A stretch of DNA of 14,882 nucleotides from positions 1 to 14,882 of the forward strand of contig CAYNSQ010000016.1 in the NCBI GenBank assembly GCA_964400155.1, written 5' to 3'. The notes below the pieces were generated by a model, which made no database searches, had not been told where the DNA came from, and was given only the letters and a program-made list of their open reading frames with translations. This DNA is from JAYTJL01 sp964400155. Its GTDB lineage: Bacteria; Patescibacteriota; Saccharimonadia; Saccharimonadales; UBA10212. Both the position numbers and the translations under genes were made by a program. Positions 4,262-11,535 of the stretch are shown here, piece after piece. Every line of letters begins with the position of its first letter. Position 1 is the first letter of the stretch.

Positions 4262-5779
4262 TTAAAGAGTTGGTTGGGCTCTGTACTGGAGGGCTTCTGC
4301 AATGTGTTCAGTTTTTATATCTTCTGATTCGGCTAAATCAGCAATTGTACGAGCTACCTTAACCGTTCTTACATAAGACCTGGCAGAAATGCCCAGCCGT
4401 TCGGCTGCCGTGTCTAGAAATTCTTTTGACTCATCTGTTAGACCTGCCAACTGTCTGACATTCCTGTTGCTCATAGCATTATTAAATTTGGTGCTGCCAA
4501 ATCTTTTTTGCTGGATTTCGTAGGCTTTAGCAACTCTTTTACGAATTTCAGGTGTTTGGGGTTTTGGAATATCTTTAGCCAGCAAATTTTTATGGTCAAC
4601 ATCATGAACCGGCAGGTGTAGGTCGATCCTGTCTAAAATTGGGCCTGACATTTTCTTACGATATTTGGCTATTGCTGCCAAACTACAATTGCAGTTTTTC
4701 GTAGTCCCATAAAAACCACAAGGGCAAGGGTTTTGAGTAGCGACTAATATAAATTCGGCCGGAAATTCTGCACTGTCTTTGATACGAGCTACAGTTATAG
4801 TGCCATCTTCAAGGGGCTGGCGTAGTGCTTCTAAGCTGGAATGACTAAATTCCGGCATTTCATCTAAAAAGAGTACACCGCGATGCGCCAGAGTAGCTTC
4901 GCCTGGCTTTGGGTTGGTACCACCACCTACAAGAGCGGTGGTGCTGGCTGTATGGTGTGGGCTTCTGAAGGGTCTGGTTAGAACAATGTCAGATGTTTCG
5001 GCACTACCTAGGCTATGTAAGTGGGTGACTTCCAGCACCTCCTCGTGGCTCAAAGGTGGCAGAATGCCACTCATTGCCCGAGCCAGCATAGTCTTGCCAG
5101 TGCCCGGCGGACCGTGCAGTAAGATGTTATGGTGGCCAGCTGCCGCGATCTCCAAGGCTCGCTTGGCAATAGGCTGTCCGGCAATTTCTGCAAAGTCTAC
5201 ATCTGGAGTAACGTCTATTGCGGTATCAAGTTGGCCGGCACCTGTTTCTATAATCTTGATTGGTAGAGTACCGGAAAGGTCTAAGAAAACGTCTCGCAAA
5301 TTGTCGGCTGGTTTTATTTTGATATCTGGTAGCAACAAAGCTTGCGCTAAATTTGACCGGGGTATATAAAAGGTTCGTTTTTTCAGTCCGGGGCTATTTA
5401 AGATGCGTCCTATCAGGCCGCGCACCGGGTTGAGACTGCCGTCTAGGGATAATTCTCCAAGAAAGACGGACTTGTTCAAACTACCAGTGCTAACTTGGCT
5501 GCTTCCAGCAAGGATACTAACTGCCATGGCAAGGTCTAGACTGGTAGAATCTTTTGGTATGTCAGCGGGTGAGAGGTTGAGGGTTATTCTTTTTTTAGGA
5601 AACTGAATGTCTGAGTTGGCAAAACTAGCCCGCAGCCTTTCTTTGGCCTCATCTACTGCTTTGGAGGCAAAACCGATTATAAGGATCGCCGGCAGACCTT
5701 TAGTGATATGGCATTGAACATCTACAGTCACAGCTGACGTGCCGGAACGGTCAATAATGCTAACTACCTTATGAGCCAT
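4262..5779 (-). CDS. comM: ComM/YifB family AAA+ ATPase (Mg-chelatase-like)
   Basis: 505 residues, normal for the family. ComM is a hexameric helicase that drives branch migration of incoming DNA during natural transformation. The N-terminal ~170 residues are the Lon-protease-like fold of this family (IIGFASKAVDEAKERLRAS, ITLNLSPADIPKDS, VFLGELSLDGSLNPVRG). Walker A GPPGTGKT is at residues 223-230 and Walker B FLDEMPEF has D306 and E307; the sensor/arginine-finger part includes HRGVLF, ATQNPCPCGFYG (Cys352, Cys354) and a later CNC. The C-terminal lid has SARSYVRTVKVARTIADL. ATG start with GAGGT about 7 nt upstream. Probably its own unit: TTGCGA/TATAAC (5871-5842) lies upstream. The family is common in competent and non-competent bacteria, so it does not prove competence. 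Confidence 0.96.
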   Translation of the reverse strand: MAHKVVSIIDRSGTSAVTVDVQCHITKGLPAILIIGFASKAVDEAKERLRASFANSDIQFPKKRITLNLSPADIPKDSTSLDLAMAVSILAGSSQVSTGSLNKSVFLGELSLDGSLNPVRGLIGRILNSPGLKKRTFYIPRSNLAQALLLPDIKIKPADNLRDVFLDLSGTLPIKIIETGAGQLDTAIDVTPDVDFAEIAGQPIAKRALEIAAAGHHNILLHGPPGTGKTMLARAMSGILPPLSHEEVLEVTHLHSLGSAETSDIVLTRPFRSPHHTASTTALVGGGTNPKPGEATLAHRGVLFLDEMPEFSHSSLEALRQPLEDGTITVARIKDSAEFPAEFILVATQNPCPCGFYGTTKNCNCSLAAIAKYRKKMSGPILDRIDLHLPVHDVDHKNLLAKDIPKPQTPEIRKRVAKAYEIQQKRFGSTKFNNAMSNRNVRQLAGLTDESKEFLDTAAERLGISARSYVRTVKVARTIADLAESEDIKTEHIAEALQYRAQPTL

Positions 5780-5841
5780 TACACACTACCTCTTTGTCAG
5801 TAGATTATTTCACTAAGTTGGCAAAAGGTTAATTGCTAGAG

Positions 5842-5871
5842 GTTATAAAAGTCTAGATAGTCTCGTCGCAA
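5842..5871 (-). promoter_or_regulatory. Candidate comM promoter
   Basis: On the minus strand TTGCGA (5871-5866), an 18-nt spacer and TATAAC (5847-5842), about 60 nt upstream of the comM ATG. The -10 matches 5 of 6 positions, the -35 4 of 6. Confidence 0.35.
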
Positions 5872-5925
5872 CACTCAAAAGGGAATAAAAATAAAGTTAT
5901 ACACAGGTTTTTAAGCACAAACTTG

Positions 5926-5954
5926 TTGACACTATAAAACAGGCTATATAAGAT
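5926..5954 (+). promoter_or_regulatory. Promoter of predicted small RNA A
   Basis: TTGACA (5926-5931), 17-nt spacer, TAAGAT (5949-5954); TATAAG (5947-5952) with a 15-nt spacer is an alternative reading. There is no ORF between it and the terminator ending near 6136. Confidence 0.6.
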
Positions 5955-5960
5955 GATGAT

Positions 5961-6136
5961 AGCACTTGAATAAATAAAGTGCTCAAAAACAAAAAACAGA
6001 GGTAACAACCGCTTCTCGCAAGCGGTTGTTCCGTCGAAAAGCTAGCTAACACAAAAAGGTTATAAACAAACCTCCAACACCCAAACTAAATCAATTCAAA
6101 AAGGTCTACAGCTAAAAAATGTAGGCCTTTTTGTTT
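5961..6136 (+). ncRNA. Predicted small RNA A, about 175 nt, unassigned
   Basis: A promoter-to-terminator unit with no ORF. It holds hairpin AGCACTT/AAGTGCT (5961-5967 / 5977-5983), an 11-bp hairpin AACAACCGCTT/AAGCGGTTGTT with loop CTCGC (6004-6030), and two mutually exclusive pairings downstream: GAGGT (5999-6003) with ACCTC (6070-6074), or AGGTT (6057-6061) with AACCT (6069-6073). Long A/C-rich, G-poor linkers separate them. The terminator is a 13-bp stem AAAAAGGTCTACA/TGTAGGCCTTTTT (6098-6132). It does not match tmRNA, SRP RNA or 6S RNA as I know them. Confidence 0.55.
6098..6136 (+). terminator. Rho-independent terminator of small RNA A
   Basis: AAAAAGGTCTACA (6098-6110), loop of nine (GCTAAAAAA), TGTAGGCCTTTTT (6120-6132), one T-G pair inside. 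The U-rich tail continues as GTTTT. Confidence 0.8.
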
Positions 6137-6790
6137 TGCATTAATTAGCTGGCATATGTCTTCCATGAAGAAGATATTAATTTATGTGCATGCTGTAGGT
6201 TTTCATTAACAAGTCTAGGTAAAGTAATGTTTTATGGCTTTAATGTCTAGCAGTAAGTTCACATCAGTCCTTGTCTGTAAAATAGACTTACCATACAAAC
6301 AATCACTACAAAAGAGACTTACGAATTTCTCGTAAAAAACCAGCGACTGACGTGTAAGCTATTTTAAATAATACACAAACAAAATAAGCCAAATGCCATA
6401 CTAAAAATACAAATTGGTTAGTAACCTTGTTGTTAATACGCAAGCCCAATTTAGACAGATTCTGATAACAAAATAAATGGCCTAAAGATCAAAATTAGTA
6501 GTTCAAAAATTCTTACAAAAACTCAAAAAGTTTAACGCTAGAAACATAAATAGTTTGCCTGTATTTTGTACAAAATGCTTAAGCCTAGAGACCAAAAAGG
6601 GCACTAAAACAATTGTTAATTTAATAAAACTAAGACGAACAAAAAGAAAACATTAAAAGAACAGGAAAAGAACTATATTTTAAATAACGTTAACAAAATA
6701 ACAACGAAAACTTTACGAACATAACAAATTGTTGAATTAACTTAACTGATTACTGTTGTATTCAACTCATCAATAATTATATAAATATTC
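6137..6790. other. Gene-free A-rich region
   Basis: About 650 nt with no credible ORF on either strand. It is strongly asymmetric: bases 6601-6660 hold 35 A against 12 T (counted). Small folds are scattered through it: TCTTC/GAAGA near 6160, GTCT/AGAC near 6275, TTACGA/TCGTAA (6318-6334), a 14-nt palindrome ATTTTGTACAAAAT (6563-6576), and GTTGAAT/ATTCAAC (about 6732-6766). It could be untranscribed spacer, part of longer RNAs, or decayed sequence. Confidence 0.5.
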
Positions 6791-6819
6791 TTGACAAAAA
6801 CCCTTATGTTTGCTAGGAT
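6791..6819 (+). promoter_or_regulatory. Promoter of predicted small RNA B
   Basis: TTGACA (6791-6796), exactly 17 nt, TAGGAT (6814-6819). The predicted start is near 6826, at the first base pair of the RNA's 5' stem. Confidence 0.7.
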
Positions 6820-6825
6820 TAACGG

Positions 6826-7045
6826 GTAAGTTACAAAAATAAAAACGTTCAAAAAAACTTACAAACAACTCTTCGGGAAATGAAGGTTCGGGTGGGAACC
6901 TTTGTTGCCAAAACAATATGTCGCTCAATGCCTGCCTAAAGCAGACGTGAGCGGTCAGTCAAATGCCTACGCGGCAACAAGGTAAGCGCTATTAAGTAAT
7001 TTTCAATGAGCGCATTTACCGCCGCTAGGCTCCTTGTTATTTTTT
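6826..7045 (+). ncRNA. Predicted structured small RNA B, about 220 nt, unassigned
   Basis: No ORF, but many stems. GTAAGTT (6826-6832) pairs with AACTTAC (6856-6862). Hairpin AAGGTTC/GAACCTT has loop GGGTGG (6883-6902). GTTGCC (6904-6909) pairs with GGCAAC (6973-6978) and encloses CGCTCA/TGAGCG (6922-6927 / 6948-6953), itself topped by CTGC/GCAG. GGTAAGCGCT (6981-6990) pairs with AGCGC and TTACC (7009-7020). AACAAGG (6976-6982) can pair with CCTTGTT (7032-7038) directly before six T (7040-7045), which makes the terminator; alternatively GCGGC (6971-6975) pairs with GCCGC (7021-7025). It does not match tmRNA, 4.5S or 6S RNA by eye. The downstream 7046-7168 stretch is A-rich with nothing convincing in it. 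Confidence 0.6.
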
Positions 7046-7168
7046 GTTTTCTTCTCGCATTAAAACAATAAATAACATCCAAAAAAATAAGTCCAAAAGT
7101 TGACCAACTAAACTTCAAAAAACAAAAATATAAAAGAAGGTCAAAATGAGGGCTTATTTTTATTACGC

Positions 7169-7249
7169 TTAACTAACAACTATTAACTAATAACCTAATA
7201 ACCTGTAACCTGTAACCTATAACCTACAACCCGTAACCTATAACCTGCC
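7169..7249. repeat. TAACCTG-type 7-nt array
   Basis: About eleven units with a strict 7-nt period, such as AACCTGT, AACCTGT, AACCTAT, AACCTAC, AACCCGT and AACCTAT, degrading to TTAACTA-type units at the left end. It lies upstream of the membrane-protein gene. Confidence 0.85.
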
Positions 7250-7251
7250 TG

Positions 7252-7277
7252 CCCACCGTAGCTTTAGCGGAGGTGGG
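7252..7277. repeat. REP-like palindrome
   Basis: CCCACC (7252-7257) and GGTGGG (7272-7277) around a CCG..CGG core, preceded by CCTGCCTG. It is directly attached to the heptamer array. Similar GC-rich palindromes are, to my knowledge, frequent in CPR intergenic DNA. Confidence 0.55.
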
Positions 7278-7319
7278 TAACCTATTAGCGACTTTGTATC
7301 CTAAAATCTTGTCCTCATC

Positions 7320-7325
7320 TATAAT
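7320..7325 (+). promoter_or_regulatory. -10 box positioned for a leaderless transcript
   Basis: Perfect TATAAT with only 6 nt (TAGCTT) before the ATG at 7332, so the transcription start would coincide with the start codon. There is no SD before this ATG and no good -35 at 17 nt; the best candidate is TTGTAT at 7294-7299 with a 20-nt spacer. Confidence 0.5.
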
Positions 7326-7331
7326 TAGCTT

Positions 7332-7657
7332 ATGATAAAACTGCCTAAAAGAGTTATAACTCCCGGCTTGATTAGTCTAGCCTCTCTTATTGCCATAATT
7401 TTACTAATGGGTTTGACTAACCCGATTGATAATATCTCTTTTGCAGCTGTATTTTTTATTTTGGCTTATATTTTTATTTATAGCCTGATTTATTCGGTGG
7501 CAACACTTCAGTTTGGCAAATTAAAACATAGCACCAAACGAAAAATTGGAATCATTAGCACACTACTGGTACTGGTGACTATGTTGCGTAGTTTGCAATC
7601 TTTTGGCTTTGTAGATCTGTTAGTAGTGATTTTGATAGGATTTGGCCTAATATTCTA
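7332..7657 (+). CDS. Small multi-pass membrane protein, 3' end lost in assembly gap
   Basis: 108 codons are visible before the run of Ns. The product is very hydrophobic, with likely membrane helices at about residues 13-31, 37-60, 72-89 and 92-108 and a basic loop (KLKHSTKRK) between the second and third. I do not recognise the family. The reading frame is formally open through the Ns into the next gene, but that is an artefact of fixed-length padding. A protein of this type would normally stop soon after the fourth helix, and the sequence after the gap carries a promoter-like TATAAT and a new ATG. It starts at ATG 7332 behind a TATAAT box, probably leaderless. Confidence 0.7.
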
Positions 7658-7757
7658 NNNNNNNNNNNNNNNNNNNNNNNNNNNNNNNNNNNNNNNNNNN
7701 NNNNNNNNNNNNNNNNNNNNNNNNNNNNNNNNNNNNNNNNNNNNNNNNNNNNNNNNN
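7658..7757. other. Assembly gap of 100 Ns
   Basis: Exactly 100 Ns, a conventional scaffold placeholder, so the true distance is unknown. Frame continuity across it means nothing. Confidence 0.98.
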
Positions 7758-7762
7758 TTAGG

Positions 7763-7768
7763 TATAAT
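7763..7768 (+). promoter_or_regulatory. -10 box just before the Pro-rich protein gene
   Basis: TATAAT followed by 10 nt and ATG (7779). Transcripts would carry a leader of only about 3-4 nt, and no SD is visible. A -35 element, if present, is hidden in the gap. Confidence 0.45.
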
Positions 7769-7778
7769 AGATTTAAAC

Positions 7779-8297
7779 ATGAGCGATAGAAACGTAGAAT
7801 TACCCAGCTTTGAGTTGCCGCCTCAGCCTGAATTAGGTCAGGAGGCAGTTGATAATAATGTTGAAGCACCAGTTAACACACCTGAAACAGGTGGTAACCA
7901 ACCTGGCCGACAGCAACAACCTGTGGCTACACCTCTTCCTTCTCAGCCTATCCAACTTCAAACAATGGCTCCAGCGTCTGGCCCGACCAACATTGTCGTA
8001 AAAGCTCCTTCAAGTGATGATGGCCTGGTGGCTGCAGATGCTGATCTTATAGAGAAAGAGTGGGTAGACAAGGCAAAAGAAATCGTAGCCAAGACACAAA
8101 ACGACCCGCATACTCAAAAAGAGGAAATCAGCAAAGTAAAGGCTGAATATATGGAAAAAAGGTTTAAAAAAACAATTAAGACAGATAGCACAAAGCCTGA
8201 AAAACTTCCTTACGAAACAACTGCCAGGCCAGTCTCCCCAACTTTGCCAACACCTGTTTTACCGGCTCCTGTTAATCAACCAGAACAAGCAGGCTAA
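7779..8297 (+). CDS. Pro/Gln-rich protein with conserved charged C-terminal helix region
   Basis: 172 residues from ATG 7779. The first ~85 residues are low-complexity and Pro/Gln/Asn-rich (SFELPPQPELGQEA, PETGGNQPGRQQQP), probably disordered. A charged helical segment follows at about residues 88-130 (DADLIEKEWVDKAKEIVAKT, then HTQKEEISKVKAEYMEKRF), then a Pro-rich tail. I recall similar IEKEWV.KAKEIV segments in uncharacterised CPR proteins next to TraD/VirD4-like ATPases, and this gene lies 182 nt upstream of one. A link to that machinery is inference. It has no signal peptide or membrane helix. The true start could lie inside the gap. The stop TAA is followed after 4 nt by a heptamer array. 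Confidence 0.65.
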   Translation: MSDRNVELPSFELPPQPELGQEAVDNNVEAPVNTPETGGNQPGRQQQPVATPLPSQPIQLQTMAPASGPTNIVVKAPSSDDGLVAADADLIEKEWVDKAKEIVAKTQNDPHTQKEEISKVKAEYMEKRFKKTIKTDSTKPEKLPYETTARPVSPTLPTPVLPAPVNQPEQAG

Positions 8298-8301
8298 AGC
8301 T

Positions 8302-8406
8302 AATGCTCAATGCTCAATGCTCAATGCTCAATGAAGGCTTAATGCTTGAATGGGCAAATGAATTAAATCATTTTTACATTGTTAATTCATTGAAAATTGT
8401 AAATTG
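8302..8406. repeat. AATGCTC 7-nt array
   Basis: Four perfect AATGCTC units (8302-8329), then diverged units (AATGAAGG, TTAATGC, TTGAATG) and a complementary-style right part (CATTGAAAATTG, TAAATTG). It starts 4 nt after the TAA of the preceding gene. Confidence 0.85.
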
Positions 8407-8444
8407 TCCTTCGACTACGCTCAGGATGGTGAGCCCGTCGAACC
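8407..8444. repeat. REP-like palindrome (TCGAC...GTCGA type)
   Basis: TTCGAC (8410-8415) / GTCGAA (8437-8442) outer stem and GCTCA (8419-8423) / TGAGC (8430-8434) inner stem, loop GGATGG. From general experience this palindrome type (CCTTCGACT..GCTCAGGA..) is widespread in intergenic DNA of CPR and other environmental bacteria. Confidence 0.7.
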
Positions 8445-8479
8445 ATAAATTGCTAATTGAGCACCGGAGGTGCGTTTAG

Positions 8480-11359
8480 GTGGGTATTCTGGCCGTTCTG
8501 GGAAGTTTTTTAGTATTGGTTGGGGCTGGATGTATTTTTGGTTATTTCTATGTTCGTAGGCTCTATAGAGAGCAAAAAAACTACGAACGTGGACTTAAAA
8601 TGGTCCCGCTGCTTATTCACCTACCGCCACCATCTGATGATGCCAACAGTGAAGGCCGTGATGCGAGGGATGTTGTTGATGAAAATATCAGCAGAGCTCA
8701 GGTGCTTTACAGTATCTTGGCCAGCACTACTCAAAAGGGATTTAAATCAAAGATTTATGGACAGAGGCACATTGGTTTTGAAATTCTGGCAACACATGGG
8801 GCGGTGCATTTTTATGCCGCTGTACCATTCTCACTGGTCAACGTTGTCGAACAAGCAGTAGTTAGCGCTTATCCCTCAGCCCGATTGGAAGAAGTAGCAG
8901 AACATAACATTTTTAGTCCGGTTGGTCAGATTGCCGGAACAGTGGGTGGCGAGTTGGTGCTTAAAGAAAGTTTTGCTTATCCAATTGCTACTTACCAAGA
9001 TCTCAAACGAGACACTATGCAATCGCTACTAAATTCATTGTCAAAGATGGACAAGGAAGACGGTGCAGGAATACAGATATTACTTCGGCCGGCCACCGAA
9101 GGCTGGCGCCGAATAGCCAAGGCCGAAGCTGACAAAAAAAGAAAGGGTGGCAAGTCAAAACCCAAAGGCTTTGAAGCTAGTTTTTGGTGGATTTCTCAAG
9201 TCTTTACCGCACTGGTAAAGCCACCGGAAAATAGAGCAGAGCACAAAGAGGGCAGCAAGCCAGAAGATGTTTCCTCACTTGACCAACAGGTGTCTCAGGA
9301 GATAGAAGAGAAAACCAAACAGCCCGGCTATGAAGTTTTAATTAGGGTTGTGGCATCCAGTAACATAGTTCAGCGTTCACAAAATCTGCTAAACAGCATT
9401 ATTGCTACTTTCGCCTTGTATGATGCCCCGGGCAAAAATGGCTTTAAATTTGTACCGGCCAAAGACATAGATAGTTTTGTCACCGCCTACATTATGAGGT
9501 TTTTCCCGCAGGAAAATACGACCAATGTCCTCAATTCAACAGAGATAGCAACAGTATTTCACTTTCCAGACCAAGAAAACATCCCTACTACCCAACTGGA
9601 AAGGCAGTCCAGCAAGCAAGTTGACGGACCCCGTAACATTCCAGAGCAAGGCCTGCTACTTGGCTACAACATGTTTCGTGGCGCCAAAAAAGCAATACGT
9701 TTGTCAGATGCCGACCGACGGCGCCACCTTTACATAGTAGGGCAAACCGGCACAGGTAAATCTGCCTTACTGTCAAACCTAGCTTTGCAAGATATGTTGG
9801 AGGGACGAGGCTTTGCCTTTGTCGACCCGCACGGTGATGTTGCCGAAAGACTTTTAGGTATGGTGCCAAAAGAAAGAACAGAAGATGTGATATATTTCTC
9901 GCCCGGCGAAATGGAATATCCGCTAGGGCTTAATATGTTTGAATTTCATTCTGAAGAACAAAAAGACTTTTTGGTACAGGAATGTATCAATATGCTCTAT
10001 AAGTTGTATGATCCACAACATCAGGGGATAATTGGCCCCCGTTACGAACACATATTTAGAAACTGTGCTTTGCTTCTCATGAGTGACCCAGAAGGCGGTA
10101 CTTTTGTAGATATTCCAAAGCTTTTTCGCGACCCAGCTTTTGTTCAGCAGAAGCTCAAACACTGTAAGGACCAGCATGTAGTTGAGTTTTGGACCAAAGA
10201 AATGCCGTCTTTCCAAAAGAGCAGTGAATTTGGCGATGTGGTCAGTTGGTTTGTGTCAAAGTTTGGTGCTTTTTTGTCCAACGAAATGATGCGCAATATA
10301 ATTGGCCAAACCAAAAGTGCGTTCAACCTACGTGAAGTCATGGACGAAGGCAAAATATTGATTGTTAACCTGAGTAAAGGTCGAACCGGCGACCTTAACT
10401 CCAAGCTGCTTGGCATGATATTTGTTATGAAGTTTCAGGCAGCAGCTATGAGCCGTTCTGATTTACCAGAAGAATACCGTAAAGACTTCTGTCTTTATGT
10501 AGACGAATTCCAAAACTTTAGTACCGATTCTTTTGCCGAGATACTTTCTGAAGCTCGTAAATTCCACCTTAATTTAATAGTTGCCAACCAGTTTACAACT
10601 CAGCTTTCTGATGAAATACGCGAAGCCGTTATGGGAAATGTTGGCAGTATTGTTTCTTTCCGAGTTGGTACCAATGATGCCGAATTCTTAGCCAAACAAT
10701 TCTCTCCGGTTTTTGATATAGACGACTTACAATTCTTACCCAATTCTAACGCTGCTATGCGAATGTTGATTGGTGGCGTGCCAGTACAGCCTTTCTCTAT
10801 TGCCACGCTACCATATTTGGGCCAACCCAACCCACAACTTCTTGCAGCTCTAAAACAGTTATCTGCTGCCAAATATGGCAAACCGCGGGCGGTAGTGGAT
10901 AATGAAATTTCAACACGCTTGGCGACTGCACCAACCAGACCGTCTTTGGGTGCACCAGCTGGATCGTCGTCAAACTTTGGACGTCCCGCCGGACCACATC
11001 CGGGACCTGCAAAAGCTTTGCCAACTACCACTCCAAAAATGCCGGGCAGTGGTTCGTTCCTAGATGAATGGCTGAGCAAAAGAAAAAACACGCAAGGCAG
11101 TGGATTTTCACAACCACCTGCTTTTGGGTCTAGTACTCCAACGAACCAAGCTATGAGCCGTTCTAGTGCACCTCCAGATGAATCTAAATCCAAAACAGTG
11201 CCAATGGCTGATTCTGAAACAAAAGGAATGACTGAGCCGGTTACAGGGCGCAACGATGGTACGGGTGAATTTAAGATTAACCAAAAAGGCGAAACCAACG
11301 TAGACGAAAATTTGCACACCGTACACATAGACAAAGACGGCAACCTGAGTACTGAGTAG
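8480..11359 (+). CDS. Membrane-anchored TraD/VirD4-like conjugation-type ATPase
   Basis: 959 residues, GTG start with SD GGAGG (8466-8470) 9 nt upstream. Members of this family (VirD4/TrwB/TraD coupling proteins and HerA-like relatives) use ATP to move DNA or protein substrates through a membrane channel. One N-terminal membrane helix is visible (about residues 3-25), then a basic region. Residues ~70-400 are a domain I know only from CPR homologues. Walker A GQTGTGKS is at 421-428 and Walker B LYVDEFQNF has D675 and E676; RKFHLNLIVANQFTTQL resembles the sensor-like region of TraM-recognition-type ATPases. The last ~160 residues (about 800-959) are Pro/Ser/Gly-rich and probably disordered. 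No relaxase or VirB4 is present in the window, so a type IV secretion role is unproven; DNA or protein export, or pilus function, are alternatives. Confidence 0.88.
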   Translation: MGILAVLGSFLVLVGAGCIFGYFYVRRLYREQKNYERGLKMVPLLIHLPPPSDDANSEGRDARDVVDENISRAQVLYSILASTTQKGFKSKIYGQRHIGFEILATHGAVHFYAAVPFSLVNVVEQAVVSAYPSARLEEVAEHNIFSPVGQIAGTVGGELVLKESFAYPIATYQDLKRDTMQSLLNSLSKMDKEDGAGIQILLRPATEGWRRIAKAEADKKRKGGKSKPKGFEASFWWISQVFTALVKPPENRAEHKEGSKPEDVSSLDQQVSQEIEEKTKQPGYEVLIRVVASSNIVQRSQNLLNSIIATFALYDAPGKNGFKFVPAKDIDSFVTAYIMRFFPQENTTNVLNSTEIATVFHFPDQENIPTTQLERQSSKQVDGPRNIPEQGLLLGYNMFRGAKKAIRLSDADRRRHLYIVGQTGTGKSALLSNLALQDMLEGRGFAFVDPHGDVAERLLGMVPKERTEDVIYFSPGEMEYPLGLNMFEFHSEEQKDFLVQECINMLYKLYDPQHQGIIGPRYEHIFRNCALLLMSDPEGGTFVDIPKLFRDPAFVQQKLKHCKDQHVVEFWTKEMPSFQKSSEFGDVVSWFVSKFGAFLSNEMMRNIIGQTKSAFNLREVMDEGKILIVNLSKGRTGDLNSKLLGMIFVMKFQAAAMSRSDLPEEYRKDFCLYVDEFQNFSTDSFAEILSEARKFHLNLIVANQFTTQLSDEIREAVMGNVGSIVSFRVGTNDAEFLAKQFSPVFDIDDLQFLPNSNAAMRMLIGGVPVQPFSIATLPYLGQPNPQLLAALKQLSAAKYGKPRAVVDNEISTRLATAPTRPSLGAPAGSSSNFGRPAGPHPGPAKALPTTTPKMPGSGSFLDEWLSKRKNTQGSGFSQPPAFGSSTPTNQAMSRSSAPPDESKSKTVPMADSETKGMTEPVTGRNDGTGEFKINQKGETNVDENLHTVHIDKDGNLSTE

Positions 11360-11373
11360 CTATAGCTATTCAG

Positions 11374-11470
11374 CAATTCTCAATCTTGCCTACCGGCAGG
11401 CAGGTTCTCAATTCTCAATTCTCAATTCACAATTCACAATTCACAATGAATGATCAATTATCAATGATCC
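11374..11470. repeat. AATTCTC/AATTCAC 7-nt array with a GC-rich palindrome
   Basis: Three AATTCTC units, three AATTCAC units, then AATGAATGATCAATT-type diverged units. A CCTACCGGCAGGCAGG-type element (11388-11404) interrupts the left end. The array lies 14 nt after the ATPase stop, which itself is followed by the self-complementary TAGCTATAGCTA. Confidence 0.85.
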
Positions 11471-11496
11471 AACGAATAAAGAAGGGTCGATAGGAT

Positions 11497-11522
11497 ATAA
11501 TACTTAACTTGTTAAGTATTAT
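11497..11522. promoter_or_regulatory. 26-nt operator-like palindrome
   Basis: ATAATACTTAAC (11497-11508), TT, GTTAAGTATTAT (11511-11522): a perfect 12-bp inverted repeat with a 2-nt centre. It ends 7 nt before the TATAAT of the next gene and covers where a -35 box would be, which is where a dimeric repressor or activator would sit. It is not followed by a U-run, so it is not a terminator. Confidence 0.6.
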
Positions 11523-11529
11523 ACTTATG

Positions 11530-11535
11530 TATAAT
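11530..11535 (+). promoter_or_regulatory. -10 box positioned for a leaderless transcript
   Basis: Perfect TATAAT, 7 nt (TGGGGTT) before ATG 11543. The best -35 is TTGTTA (11509-11514) with a 15-nt spacer, inside the palindrome. Confidence 0.55.

Noticed and set aside
5898..5906. Single TTATACACA as proof of a replication origin
   Set aside because: One DnaA-box match is expected by chance in AT-rich DNA; no box cluster and no dnaA, dnaN or rpmH nearby.
6826..7045. Small RNA B as tmRNA, SRP RNA or 6S RNA
   Set aside because: No tRNA-like end or tag ORF, no GGAAGG/SRP loop motif, and no long closing helix with a central bubble.
7147..7173. Tiny ORF MRAYFYYA with AAGG upstream, rich in aromatic codons, like an attenuator leader peptide
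   Set aside because: Only eight codons, no clear promoter or attenuator structure behind it, and the next gene has its own promoter about 150 nt later.
8302..8329. Tandem repeats as a CRISPR array
   Set aside because: Units are 7 nt with no spacers and no cas genes in the window.
10600..11376. Long minus-strand ORF of 258 codons opposite the ATPase gene
   Set aside because: It is antisense to the conserved ATPase coding region, has no recognisable domain and no SD; a shadow frame.
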